A stretch of DNA of 64,000 nt from DATARH01 sp050246595 (GTDB lineage Bacteria; Pseudomonadota; Alphaproteobacteria; ATCC43930; CGMCC-115725), in the NCBI GenBank assembly GCA_050246595.1, contig JBFWVT010000002.1, forward strand, positions 1 through 64,000. The letters are read 5' to 3'. The position numbers and the translations under genes were made by a program. Position 1 is the first letter of the stretch, and each line of letters begins with the position of its first letter. The notes under the pieces are model-generated. The model worked only from the letters and a program-made list of their open reading frames with translations, made no database searches and was not told where the DNA came from. This document shows, one piece after another, positions 1 to 7,831 of this stretch.

Positions 1-123
1 ACGTCCACGCTTGGCGGCACCGGCGCAACGCCGCCGCCCTCAGGGCCGATTGGCAGTTCACTACCAAGGACGCCCGCATCAAGCTCCGTAAACTCTACCC
101 GACAAGAGAAGGCTGACAGAGTA
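1..123 (+). mobile_element. 3' end of an IS630-family transposase
   Basis: The frame starting at base 3 is open from the window edge to a TGA at 114-116 and ends in WQFTTKDARIKLRKLYP, which closely resembles the conserved C-terminal tail of IS630-family transposases. The rest of the gene lies outside the window, so it cannot be said whether the element is intact. Only a few bases after the stop, the sequence changes to the body of a flavin monooxygenase, so the right end of the IS is near 117-123. A TA is present there, as expected for IS630 targets. The terminal inverted repeat cannot be checked because the other end is missing. Confidence 0.7.
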
Positions 124-1149
124 CTAGCGCGCAGATTTGCCACCCTGGATCTGATCAGCAAGGGGCGCGCCGGCTGGAATGTGGTCGCGTCATGGTCCGA
201 GCACGAGGCCCAGAACTTCGGGCTGGAAACGACGCTGGACTATGACACGCGTTACGCGCGTTCGGCCGAGTTCGTCGACGTGGTCAAGGGCCTGTGGGAC
301 AGTTGGGACGAGGGCGCTCTGCTGCTCGACAAAGCGAGCGGCCTTTATTTCGATGAAGCAAAAATGCATGTCCTCAATCACCATGGGCGGTTCTTCAAGG
401 TGCGCGGGCCTTTGAGCGTGGCCTGCATGCCGCAGGACCATCCGGTAATCGTACAGGCCGGCGCCTCCGAGCAAGGCCGGGAACTGGGCGCGGCAACCGC
501 CGATGTAATCTACGCGATCAACGGCTCGCTCGATGCCGCGCGAGCCTATTACGCCGATGTGAAAGGGCGGATGGCGAAATACGGCCGCGAGCCGGACGAC
601 CTGAAGATCATGCCGGCGTTCTGTCCGGTTTTGGGACACACGCGCGCGGAAGCGCAGGCGAAATTCGATCAGTTTCAGGAGTTGATCGATCCGCTGACCG
701 GTCTTGGTTCGCTCTATCCCACGTTTGGCGATCTTTCCGGCTATCCGCTCGACAGTCCGGTACCCGACGATGCAATCGGCAAGCTGGAGATCCGTAGCAT
801 CAGCGCTCAACTCCGAGAGCGGGTGAGACAGGAAAAGCCTACTATTCGTGAGCTATACCTCCGTTCCGGTATCACCGGATCGGCAAAGATCGGTACGCCG
901 TCCGACATCGCCGACGCCATGCAGGAGTGGTTCGAGAACGGCGCCTGTGATGGTTTCAACATTACACCGACGCATCTGCCCGGCGGGTGCGAGGACTTTG
1001 TGGAGCTGGTCGTACCCGAGTTGCAGCGCCGCGGCCTGTTCCGTGCCGAATATGAGGGCCAGACACTGCGAGAGAACCTTGGACTCAAACGTCCAGTGAG
1101 CCGCTACGCTGCCGCAGGATTGGACCGGAACTTGGACGCTGCCAAATAG
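124..1149 (+). pseudogene. 5'-truncated LLM-class flavin-dependent monooxygenase (NtaA/SnaA/DszA family)
   Basis: The product belongs to the two-component flavin monooxygenases that use FMNH2 from a partner reductase to oxidise small sulfur or nitrogen compounds. Recognisable blocks are ARRFATLDLISKGRAGWN (about 127-180), HGRFFKVRGPL, QAGASEQGRELGA and the C-terminal FVELVVPELQRRGLF...LRENLGL. Family members are about 440 residues; here roughly 340 codons remain, and homology begins abruptly beside the IS630 transposase tail. The N-terminal part of the barrel, including early flavin-contacting strands, is therefore missing. A GTG at 181 could still start a 322-residue polypeptide, but it would lack the first strands. 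The substrate cannot be inferred. Confidence 0.8.
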
Positions 1150-1226
1150 GCCACAACAAACGAAACGCCTCAAATCGTAGCATAAGCCTGTCGGAAAACT
1201 CAGATTAGGCAAGCGGGAGGGAGCAA

Positions 1227-2018
1227 GTGAACCTCGTCGAATTTCCGGGGGGCCGGCTCGCTATCGCCACCTTTGCCGAGCGTCCCGAGCTCCGGGCCGG
1301 GATATTCGGGACAGAGATCCAATCTGCCGTACCCGAGTCCATGCGTCACGACCTGGCAGCGACGCTCTATTATGACGACGGTAATCTCGACCGCTATTGT
1401 GAGCACGGGTTGGTTGCTGTCGATCCCGCCGAACCCGACCGGCCAGTAGCTCGAGCCTTCAGCGTGCCGTTCGTCTTCCCCGATCCGTCGCGCGGACGTG
1501 AATCTGTGCCCGACGGAGGCTGGGACCGGGTGATCCGATGGACTCACCGCGACGGGGTACAGGGCGTCCGGCCCACCGCCGTCAGCGCACTCGAAATCAT
1601 GGTGGCGCCGCGCCTGCAACGCCACGGCATATCTCAGGTGATGCTCAAAGCGTTGCGCGACAACGTGCATCGCCTCGGTTTTACCGCGCTCTATGCACCA
1701 ATCCGTCTCACCGACAAACATCGTGAGCCGCTAACCCCGTTCTCCGAATACGTGGCGCGTCGCCGTGCGGATGGGCAGCCGCATGATTCCTGGGTGCGCA
1801 CCCATCTTCGCCTCGGCGCCGCGGTGCTGAAGGTGGCGCCGTGCAGCATGGTAATTGCCGGCACCCTGGCCGAATGGCACGAATGGACCGGGCTGTTGTT
1901 CGAGAGGAGCGGGACAGCCATTGTTCTCGGCGCATTGAGTCCGGTTCACGTCTCGCTCGAACAAGACCACGCGGTCTACATCGAGCCCAATCTATGGATT
2001 CGTCACCCGCTCCGATGA
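1227..2018 (+). CDS. GNAT-like N-acetyltransferase
   Basis: A 263-residue cytoplasmic protein starting at GTG 1227, preceded by a good GGGAGGGA ribosome site. The central part (VSALEIMVAPRLQRHGISQV, about residues 120-140) resembles the acetyl-CoA-binding strand-helix of GNAT proteins, with an RxxG-like loop (RLQRHG). The C-terminal half (LTDKHREPLTPFSEYVARR, WVRTHLRLGA) resembles a stand-alone family often annotated only as GNAT. No signal peptide or membrane segment is seen. It follows the broken monooxygenase by 78 bp in the same direction and looks intact. The acyl acceptor is unknown; the assignment rests on motif resemblance only. Confidence 0.6.
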   Translation: MNLVEFPGGRLAIATFAERPELRAGIFGTEIQSAVPESMRHDLAATLYYDDGNLDRYCEHGLVAVDPAEPDRPVARAFSVPFVFPDPSRGRESVPDGGWDRVIRWTHRDGVQGVRPTAVSALEIMVAPRLQRHGISQVMLKALRDNVHRLGFTALYAPIRLTDKHREPLTPFSEYVARRRADGQPHDSWVRTHLRLGAAVLKVAPCSMVIAGTLAEWHEWTGLLFERSGTAIVLGALSPVHVSLEQDHAVYIEPNLWIRHPLR

Positions 2019-2159
2019 ATTTGCCAAACAGGGAGAAAATAAGTTGCCTACCACATAAAGTATCCCTGCTTTAGCGACTTCGACAATACGTGAATGCGAT
2101 TTCTTTGGCATGGTGATCCGAGGTGGTAGAGAAATGCGCACGCGTGCGTCCCGATGACT

Positions 2160-2753
2160 TTAGCCCCGATCGAGGGTAGGCGATTTTTGCCGGCCCAGCG
2201 TATAGAACTCTTTATTCGGCCGCATGCTGGTGACGTTCGCCATATGGTTCGACATGCCGAAGAAGGACGCGATTGCGGCGATGTCCCAGGCATCCTCATC
2301 AAAGCCATGCTGCGCCAGAGTAGCGAAGTCGCTCTCACCGATCGCATAAGCTTCGAACGCGACCTTCATAGCGAAATCCAGCATCGCCTTCTGGCGGGCA
2401 GTAATGTCGGCCTTGCGGTAGTTGATCGCAACCTGGTCCGCAATCAGGGGGTTCTTGGCCCGGATACGCAGGATAGCACCATGGGCGATGACGCAGTATT
2501 GGCACTGGTTCGCATTGCTGGTCGCGACCACGATCATCTCGCGCTCGGCCTTGGTCAGGTTGCCCGGTTTGTCCATCAGCGCGTCGTGATAGGCGAAGAA
2601 CGCGCGGAACTCGTCCGGCTGATGCGCAAGAACCAGGAAGACATTTGGAATGAAGCCGGCCTTCTCTTGGACGGCAAGTAGCCGTTCGCGGATGTCCGCC
2701 GGCATATCCGAGAGAGCGGGAACGGGAAAGCGGCTAATCGGGGCAAGAGCCAA
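2160..2753 (-). CDS. Peroxidase-related enzyme, AhpD/CMD-like fold
   Basis: A 197-residue protein of the uncharacterised peroxidase-related branch of the alkylhydroperoxidase D family. The redox motif CxxC with the downstream His is present as QCQYCVIAHG, and flanking blocks (EKAGFIPNVFLVLAHQPDEF, FFAYHDALMD) match the family well. It probably reduces hydroperoxides through the cysteine pair, but the physiological substrate is not known. The open frame extends upstream to 3113, but that extension is low-complexity read-through. A TTG at 2753 gives the usual family length, with GGAGG 15 nt upstream. It stands alone, facing the monooxygenase and GNAT genes. Confidence 0.75.
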   Translation of the reverse strand: MALAPISRFPVPALSDMPADIRERLLAVQEKAGFIPNVFLVLAHQPDEFRAFFAYHDALMDKPGNLTKAEREMIVVATSNANQCQYCVIAHGAILRIRAKNPLIADQVAINYRKADITARQKAMLDFAMKVAFEAYAIGESDFATLAQHGFDEDAWDIAAIASFFGMSNHMANVTSMRPNKEFYTLGRQKSPTLDRG

Positions 2754-3027
2754 GGAATCCGTGGATTTCCTCCGGTTATTGGGCGAAATGCCTCCCCAGG
2801 GCGTGCCGTTGTCAGTCTGTGCACTGCCACCTTTGCCCGATGGAGAAGCAATTCCTTGTAAAGGACAGCAAAGTAAGTGGTAGGAAGCCAAGAATTTGAA
2901 TCTTGCCGCCGCAGGTAATCTGCCCGCTCTCGCTGGCGTCATACTTGTCCAATATGACAGAGATATACTTTGTGCGGTCGCTATCACTCGGATTGCAAGC
3001 CAGGAGAAACCTATACCAGGATTGAGC

Positions 3028-3720
3028 CTACATCTCACCGGTGCTTCTGCCCCCCGCCAGCCACTCATCCAGCTTCGACCAGCGTCGCCGCCCTGAGACG
3101 TTGTGCGCGGCAATCGCGACGGCCTTCTGGCCGACCAGCACGACGAGCCGCTTGCCTCGAGTCACCCCGGTGTAGAGCAGGTTTTGCTGTAGCATGACGT
3201 AGTGCTGCGTCAGCACCGGGATCACAACGGCAGGGTATTCCGATCCCTGGCTCTTGTGGATTGTCGCCGCATAGGCCGGCACCAGTGTGTCAAGTTCGCC
3301 GAACCCACAGGTAACTGCGCGGCCGTCGAAGCTGGCAGCCAGCTCGCCGGCTTCGAGATCGATCTCGTCAATGTAGCCGATGTCGCCATTATAGACCTCC
3401 TTCTCGTAATCGTTCTCGATCTGCATAACTTTGTCGCCGGGCGCAAAGGTCCAGCCGAAACGATGGACTTTCTGCTCGCCGGCTGGGTTCAGGGCCGTCT
3501 GCAATTCCAGGTTTAGCGAGCGGGCGCCAACGCCGCCGCGGTTCATCAGGCACAGCACCTGGATGTCGCGGATCGGATCAAGCCCGAAGCGACAGGGAAT
3601 GCGTGTCTGGACCAACTCGACAATGCGCGCCACGGCGGCTTCGGGATCGTTCGCCGGCACGAAATAGAAGTCGCTGCGCTCTCTGGCTTGCTCAGCTCTC
3701 GGTAACCGTCCGCTGGGGGA
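3028..3720 (-). pseudogene. C-terminal fragment of a RecD2-type DNA helicase
   Basis: About 230 codons match the C-terminal third of RecD-like (RecD2) superfamily 1B helicases. The segment includes FGLDPIRDIQVL, the NDYEKEVYNGDIGYI block, the helicase motif TIHKSQGSEYPAVV (motif V) and YTGVTRGKRLVVLVG (motif VI). The N-terminal domain and the Walker A and B motifs are absent. Homology ends near 3720, where IS66-derived sequence on the other strand begins within about 85 bp. A full RecD2 is about 720 residues, so this is an inactive remnant, probably truncated by the IS66 insertion or a later deletion. Confidence 0.8.
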
Positions 3721-3805
3721 CGCCTTGCGCTGACGGGGCTGATGGAGATCGTCCGGAAGCATCGGTGCAAATGACAGTGCTGGCACCGGTGCGAGAGACG
3801 GTGCG

Positions 3806-4345
3806 ATGGCGCGAGTTGAGGTAATCACCGGCCCGGAGCGGCGGCGGCGCTGGTCGCCGAGCGAGAGGCGCGCCGCCAAGCGGAAGCGCGCGCTTCCAGT
3901 GCCGAGGCACTGGTCGCCTATTACAAGCTGCTGATCGCCAAGCTGCGGCGCGAGCAGCATGGGCAATCCTCCGAACGCAGCCGCAAGCTGCTCGATCAGC
4001 TGGAATTGCAGCTCGAAGAAGCGGCGGCAAGCGCGGCCGAGGACGCCGCCGGCGCCGCTCCGGCCGATGGCACGACGGTAGGGCCGTTCCCTCGCAAAAA
4101 GCCGGTGCGGGCACCGTTTCCGGCGCACCTGCCGCGCGAGCGCGTGGTAATCCCCGGCCCGACCGTTTGCCCATGCTGCGGCGGCAAGCTCGCCAAGCTC
4201 GGCGAGACCATTGCCGAGACGCTGGAGGTGGTGCCGTGGCGATGGAAGGTAATCCAGACCGTGCGGGAGGAATTTGCTTGCCGATTGTGCGAGAAGATCA
4301 CCCAGCCGCCGGCACCCTTCCACGCTATTCCGCGCGGCCATGTCG
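3806..4345 (+). pseudogene. IS66 family remnant (tnpA start joined to tnpC N-terminus)
   Basis: ATG 3806 opens a frame reading ARVEVITGPERRRRWSPSE, typical of the start of the IS66 accessory protein TnpA. Within about 20 codons the recognisable coding switches frame to IS66 TnpC: AEALVAYYKLLIAKLRREQH, SSERSRKLLDQLELQLEE, the zinc-finger-like CPCCGGKLAKLGE, and FACRLCEKITQPPAPF ending near 4345. The region between tnpA and tnpC (including tnpB) and the whole DDE catalytic domain of TnpC are missing. This is an internally deleted, dead copy. Its insertion probably explains the beheaded helicase next door. Confidence 0.75.
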
Positions 4346-4407
4346 GGCCGACTTGGCACTGGAAAGCGACCCAGGAGCAAGTTGCCGCCGCTTGTTCACC
4401 AGGCCGC

Positions 4408-4560
4408 CGCGGTTCTCGGCGGATGCGTACCTTCGGCCTGCAACCTCAGCGAGGATTTCGGCGCGCGTTCTGCTGATCGAGGCCGGCGGTCGGGACCGCG
4501 ATCCTGTTATCCTTCTCGAATGACCTGCATGACTGGGGTTACGCCGCTGAGCCCGCACCG
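4408..4560 (+). pseudogene. GMC oxidoreductase N-terminal remnant
   Basis: Two short frames together spell the FAD-binding start of a glucose-methanol-choline oxidoreductase. LGGCVPSACNLSEDFGA is followed after a frameshift by RVLLIEAGGRDRDP, then by NDLHDWGYAAEPAP in a further frame. The order and spacing match the family blocks GCVLAARLSED, VLLIEAGG and LHDWGYxTEPEP. Only about 50 codons survive, with at least two frameshifts and no downstream domain, so it is a decayed fragment. Confidence 0.6.
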
Positions 4561-4569
4561 ATCACGTCC

Positions 4570-4833
4570 ACGGCTCCCGACAAGTCAGTTCCGACAGTGC
4601 CGCGTTCAGGTTATCCGCGGCACAGGCCATGCTGAACTCGCCCGGTGGCTTCTCCGAGCGGCCGGCGCAACGAAGATCGACTGCGATCCCCGGTGGTCAG
4701 TGGCCAGCAGGGGAATTACGCGCTGCCGGCTCTCGCTACGACCGCCCAGCTCGTGCAACAGCCGCACCGGGACGCCGCCACTCCCGGCATCCTCGAAAAA
4801 GGAGCTGATCCGGCCGGTGTCGAGGTATGGCAT
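4570..4833 (-). pseudogene. Alpha/beta hydrolase N-terminal remnant
   Basis: Read leftward from 4833, the product begins MPYLDTGRISSFFEDAGSG, then VRLLHELGGRSES, and after a frameshift near 4660 continues CAGRSEKPPGEFSMACAADN. These match the first 60-70 residues of alpha/beta-fold hydrolases, including the oxyanion-hole HELGG region and the strand leading to GRSEKP. The nucleophile elbow (GxSxG) and the rest of the fold are absent. It is a frameshifted fragment among other remnants. Confidence 0.55.
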
Positions 4834-5310
4834 GGGTGCTCCCGGCTACTTGGGCAAGCGGAACTCGGCTGGGGAGAATGCAATCTCGAATTTCTCCGCC
4901 GGTCGCAAAAGGTGTTCCCCACGGCAGATCGGCGTTGAGTTCTGCAGCAGCCCGGCAATCAGTCGTTATCATCGGCGAGCGCCGGGGCACTTCCACTCTC
5001 ATAGCTGCCCACATCATCGATACTCGGGGGCGTCGCATCCTATCTTCCCAGAAGATGAGGGACAGTCTAGGGACACAATGCTTGTCATTCCGGGGCGCGG
5101 GCGTAGCCCGCGAGCCCGGAATCCATGAACACAGGCCCCTGAAGTCCTTGGAGAGGTTGATGTTCATGGATTCCGGGTTCCGCCCTGCGGACGGCCCCGG
5201 AATGACAGTGCCGCTGTTGTATTCAAACTGAGACACTACCACACAATGACAGCGTAATTCCCAGCGATGGCGAGCATGCTGTCGATTCCTGTCCTAAGCC
5301 TTTGAAGAAA
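4834..5310. other. Non-coding stretch with decayed sequence and one palindromic repeat
   Basis: No reading frame here shows a recognisable family or a good start with ribosome site. The only structured feature is the long inverted repeat at 5084-5206, annotated separately. The rest appears to be decayed coding sequence continuing the graveyard of 3028-4833. Confidence 0.5.
5084..5206. repeat. Long GC-rich inverted repeat (REP-like palindromic unit)
   Basis: The outer arms GTCATTCCGGGG (5084-5095) and CCCCGGAATGAC (5195-5206) are complementary. So are the inner arms CCCGGAATCCATGAACA (5115-5131) and TGTTCATGGATTCCGGG (5161-5177). The whole can fold into one long hairpin. This layout is typical of dispersed palindromic elements in alphaproteobacterial intergenic DNA. 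No coding function is implied. Confidence 0.75.
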
Positions 5311-5366
5311 TTGGTGCGGGTGAAGGGACTTGAACCCCCACTCCCTTACGGGAAGCAGATTTTGAG
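5311..5366 (-). other. Displaced 3' half of tRNA-Leu(CAA): attachment-site relic
   Basis: These 56 bases are identical to 6397-6452, i.e. the 3' half of the complete tRNA-Leu from CCA through the T arm and variable arm to the anticodon loop. Identity stops at TTTTGAG in the anticodon loop. A duplicated tRNA 3' half is the usual footprint of site-specific integration into a tRNA, where the element restores the gene and displaces the original 3' end. The 1.1 kb between the copies would be what is left of that element. Confidence 0.8.
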
Positions 5367-5430
5367 ATTTTCTACCGTGCGGTCATTTCAATGACTTGCC
5401 CGGCCGTGTCTCCCCGGTGTCTCGGACCGT

Positions 5431-5706
5431 CTAAGCGTCGCGACGAAGCGCCAGACTTAGGAAGAAGGACGCCGAGATGGTCTGGTCTTCTTCCATGGAC
5501 GCCCGGAGCGGGCACGGTACCATTCGGACCTCGTCTCCGCTGATGGCGTTGGCGAGGTGGGTCGTGGCCGTGTGTGACGTGTCGCTCGTCACCCCGCGCA
5601 CGATGCGAGGGACGGTGTGGTCGTCGTCGTGGTGGAAGATGTCGTGGCCGACGCCATAGGTGGCGAGAGCGAGTGCAAAGGCTACCAACGGCCTAGACGC
5701 GTGCAT
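5431..5706 (-). CDS. Small putative secreted histidine-rich protein
   Basis: A 91-residue frame starting at ATG 5706 with AGGAA 7-8 nt upstream. The N-terminus (MHASRPLVAFALALATYGVG) looks like a short signal peptide or membrane anchor. It is followed by an acidic, histidine-rich patch (HDIFHHDDDH) that could bind metal. No family is recognised. It lies within the relic element between the two tRNA-Leu copies. It could be a chance frame in GC-rich DNA; the leader and ribosome site are the main support. Confidence 0.4.
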   Translation of the reverse strand: MHASRPLVAFALALATYGVGHDIFHHDDDHTVPRIVRGVTSDTSHTATTHLANAISGDEVRMVPCPLRASMEEDQTISASFFLSLALRRDA

Positions 5707-5780
5707 TGGGGTTCCTGAGACGATCTACCATAGATATGGGACGTTTCAACTCTGGGTCAAGAGATCGGGCCGAAGTCACT

Positions 5781-6155
5781 TCATGCCCGAGAAGCTCCGA
5801 TCTTGATTAAGTCGGAAATGACATTATCAACCATGCGTCGGCAAAAATGGTAGAATGATCCACTGGTGAAATTATCTAACTCGATTTCGGAGATATACAT
5901 GGAACGACGCCAACCTCCAACTGTGATTTCAAATACAACTGTATCTGCGTGAATGGAGGGATAGGTCAACAAATTCTCCTTGTAGATTGAGAAGGAGAAA
6001 CGAACCCCGCCAAGTCTGTGATCCAATTCCTCGCGAAATCGATCAAAGATTTTTTGGTTCTGATCGATTAGTTTGTAGCCTTCCCTGAGGGGAGGAAAAT
6101 TGATCTCTTTTTTTCGACATACACAGCGCTCGAACGTGCTCTCCGCGAGCCGCAA
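5781..6155 (-). CDS. Hypothetical protein in the tRNA-Leu relic element
   Basis: A 124-residue frame in visibly AT-richer DNA than its surroundings, with balanced amino-acid use (RFREELDHRLGGVRFSFSIY, VFEITVGGWRRSMYISEIEL). That composition argues for a real, horizontally acquired gene rather than an antisense shadow. No signal peptide, membrane segment or known family is recognised. It ends close to the 5431-5706 frame in the same orientation, and together they may be the cargo of the small remnant between the duplicated tRNA-Leu halves. Function unknown. Confidence 0.5.
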   Translation of the reverse strand: MRLAESTFERCVCRKKEINFPPLREGYKLIDQNQKIFDRFREELDHRLGGVRFSFSIYKENLLTYPSIHADTVVFEITVGGWRRSMYISEIELDNFTSGSFYHFCRRMVDNVISDLIKIGASRA

Positions 6156-6397
6156 AGGAGCAAACTCGAACGGGCTAGCTAATATGGTCGAACTTTACAT
6201 CACGGGCGCGACTTCGCACGTACCCGGTGTGGAAACCGGCCGGCATGATGTCTCAGCCAGTGTCTCACTTCCGCGTGGATAGAAACGGCGCAGCATGGGT
6301 CACTCTGACGCATCCTGCCAGGGTGCATTGACGCCCGCGCGACAGACTTCGTGACTGTCTTCGCCGGTTTTTCGGGACAAGATGCCTGCTAAGTCCT

Positions 6398-6483
6398 TGG
6401 TGCGGGTGAAGGGACTTGAACCCCCACTCCCTTACGGGAAGCAGATTTTGAGTCTGCCGCGTCTGCCATTCCGCCACACCCGC
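6398..6483 (-). tRNA. tRNA-Leu(CAA)
   Basis: The complement folds as a class II tRNA with acceptor stem GCGGGTG/CACCCGC, a D arm, anticodon stem-loop GCAGA-CTCAAAA-TCTGC giving anticodon CAA, a long variable arm, T arm and an encoded CCA. Its 3' half is repeated at 5311-5366 and its 5' half at 43385-43425, so this gene is the integration target of elements on both sides. After the ~37 kb insertion its upstream DNA is element-derived, so its promoter may be supplied by the element. Confidence 0.95.
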
Positions 6484-6484
6484 A
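6444..6484. other. Left attachment repeat (att) of the ~37 kb element
   Basis: A 41-bp sequence beginning GATTTTGAGTCTGCC and ending CCACACCCGCA is repeated exactly at 43385-43425 in the same orientation. It covers the anticodon loop to the 5' end of tRNA-Leu plus one base. With the integrase at 42091-43209, the two copies define the ends of an integrative element of about 36.9 kb. Confidence 0.85.
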
Positions 6485-6823
6485 ATCAAATACTTAGGCC
6501 GTTTTCCTCCCGCCTTAGATGTCACCTAGATGTGCTCACGGGCGGGATTATACACGAGATGCCGCCTAGCTGCTATCGACACTGCGGGCCCCCGCTGTCA
6601 GGTTGGCCAAAATGATCGCTTGCCGTAAATCGCGCCAGAATGCGCCAGGTGAAGCGTGGACCCCTGAGACGTAGGGTGCATCGTTTTTGGCCGAAACGCG
6701 CCACCTGAGCGAAAATAGGCGGCAAATCGGGGGTGTTTCAGGCGGGGTATGCGCCGTCGGTGCCAGCGATCCATCGGGGTCAGACCACGCATGCGGTCCT
6801 CCCCGTCGATCAATGCCCTCGAT
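6485..6823. other. Non-coding stretch upstream of tRNA-Leu
   Basis: No supported gene. The AC-rich and GC-rich short blocks near 6600-6780 look like the edge of an insertion sequence, but no transposase frame or paired terminal repeat was found. As the element's outermost DNA it should contain whatever promoter now drives tRNA-Leu; no convincing -35/-10 pair was picked out. Confidence 0.4.
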
Positions 6824-7168
6824 CTAGCTGATGTTTTGCAGCTCTGCCGAAAAATCCCGTCGTTCATGAAGGACGCGCAAGATCTCGATTTCTTCGTGCT
6901 CGTGAACGATGTACGGAGTCATGCGGTAGAACAGCGTGTATGGGTGGGCGGGGGCGGCGCGAAGTTCGCCGGGTAGATCGGGGATCAGGTCGTGCCGGAC
7001 CCGGTGAATCCGGGGATCGATGACTAGCCGGTTTGCCGCCGCCTCAATCTCGTCAATCAGACGGTCGGCTGTCGTCGGCGAGGCCACGTGGGCGAAATAC
7101 CCCCAGATATCGATAAGGTCCTGCTGGGCGGTGAGCGACCAGATCACCTCTCTACGGGCGTGCTGCAT
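6824..7168 (-). CDS. ParE/RelE-superfamily toxin
   Basis: A 114-residue protein of the ParE type. It has the start VIWSLTAQQDLIDIWGYFA, a central RLVIDPRIHRVRHDLIPDLPGELRA and the C-terminal strand pair HPYTLFYRMTPYIVHEHEEIEILRVLHERRD. These are the hallmarks of ParE/RelE plasmid-stabilisation toxins that act on gyrase or mRNA. The ATG at 7168 lies inside the end of the upstream antitoxin gene (17-bp overlap), the usual translational coupling. It is likely autoregulated by the antitoxin. As the leftmost pair of the integrated element it may stabilise it. Confidence 0.8.
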   Translation of the reverse strand: MQHARREVIWSLTAQQDLIDIWGYFAHVASPTTADRLIDEIEAAANRLVIDPRIHRVRHDLIPDLPGELRAAPAHPYTLFYRMTPYIVHEHEEIEILRVLHERRDFSAELQNIS

Positions 7169-7376
7169 ATTGTCTGCGGGCCTCGGCCTTGATCTCGCGC
7201 ATATCGAGTGGGCCACCCTTGCCGGCATCGAGCTCCGCGACGCCGATGCGGATCTTCGCGCGCAGTTCCTCCAGCTCTTTGATGCGCAGGAGGACATCGC
7301 GACCGAGTTCCTCCTGGGCCGCTTCGGGCAGGTTTTGCGCTTTGTGTATGGCGAGTTGCAGTGTCTCGGATTGCAT
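7152..7376 (-). CDS. Type II antitoxin (ParD-like) partner of the ParE toxin
   Basis: A 74-residue, mostly helical, charged protein (QLAIHKAQNLPEAAQEELGR, LLRIKELEELRAKIRIGVAE). It has the ParD-like C-terminus LDAGKGGPLDMREIKAEARR expected to wrap the toxin. It precedes and overlaps the ParE gene in the canonical antitoxin-first order. A short AT-rich stretch upstream (7377-7432) is the likely promoter/operator. The exact ribbon-helix-helix subclass is not certain. Confidence 0.7.
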   Translation of the reverse strand: MQSETLQLAIHKAQNLPEAAQEELGRDVLLRIKELEELRAKIRIGVAELDAGKGGPLDMREIKAEARRQYAARP

Positions 7377-7432
7377 ATGGGGGAGTATAGCACGATTCGT
7401 GTTATATGCGATGAATACAATTTCTTCTCAAT

Positions 7433-7669
7433 CTATCTGAAGCGTGCAACATATTCTGCTCGCACTTCCGCTGTCTCTACCCATGCTTCAATCTCCTCTT
7501 GCGTGGCCGTGCGAGCTTCTTCAAGTGTTTCGCCAAATGCGAGCACCGGCGGCAGCTCGGCACAGGTCACGCGATATCCGCTGTCTACCTCGCGGCGAAA
7601 CAGGCACCGGTACTCGCGGCCGGCGGCAATAACGATCTCTTCGTGTGGGTGGCTGGTTCTCGGGTCCAT
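7433..7669 (-). CDS. HicB-like antitoxin without an evident HicA partner
   Basis: A 78-residue protein with the HicB partial RNase H-like fold signature: YRCLFRREVDSGYRVTCAELPPVLAFGETLEEARTAT is read as two strands, a Pro-rich turn and the helix EEARTATQEEIEAWVE. HicB proteins neutralise HicA mRNA interferases, but no small HicA frame is visible on either side. It may be an orphan or act with the ParDE-like pair 56 bp downstream. It is not overlapped by its neighbours. Confidence 0.65.
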   Translation of the reverse strand: MDPRTSHPHEEIVIAAGREYRCLFRREVDSGYRVTCAELPPVLAFGETLEEARTATQEEIEAWVETAEVRAEYVARFR

Positions 7670-7762
7670 GGTGTTGTGATTTTTTTGGCCTTTTTAGGCT
7701 GAGCGGAATATCTGTGTATTTTTATTCTGAGTTTTATTATCTGAGTTTTATTAGAAGGAAAA

Positions 7763-7831
7763 TTTTTCCGGTCAGGACGCCTGTTTTTTTCCGGTCCGGA
7801 CCGGAAATTTTTTCCGGTCTGCGCCGGAAGC
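7763..7831. repeat. Three 23-bp iteron-like direct repeats
   Basis: The 11-mer TTTTTCCGGTC starts at 7763, 7786 and 7809, i.e. at exact 23-bp spacing. The middle copy also contains the perfect palindrome TTCCGGTCCGGACCGGAA (7789-7806). The repeats overlap the 3' end of the replication-type HTH gene that reads into them. Regular iterons beside an HTH gene are typical of replication origins or autoregulatory sites. Because 23 is not a multiple of three, they are not a protein-repeat artefact. Confidence 0.7.

Noticed and set aside
6598..6867. 89-codon minus-strand frame in the left end of the element
   Set aside because: No family, poor start context; region looks like IS-edge or non-coding sequence.
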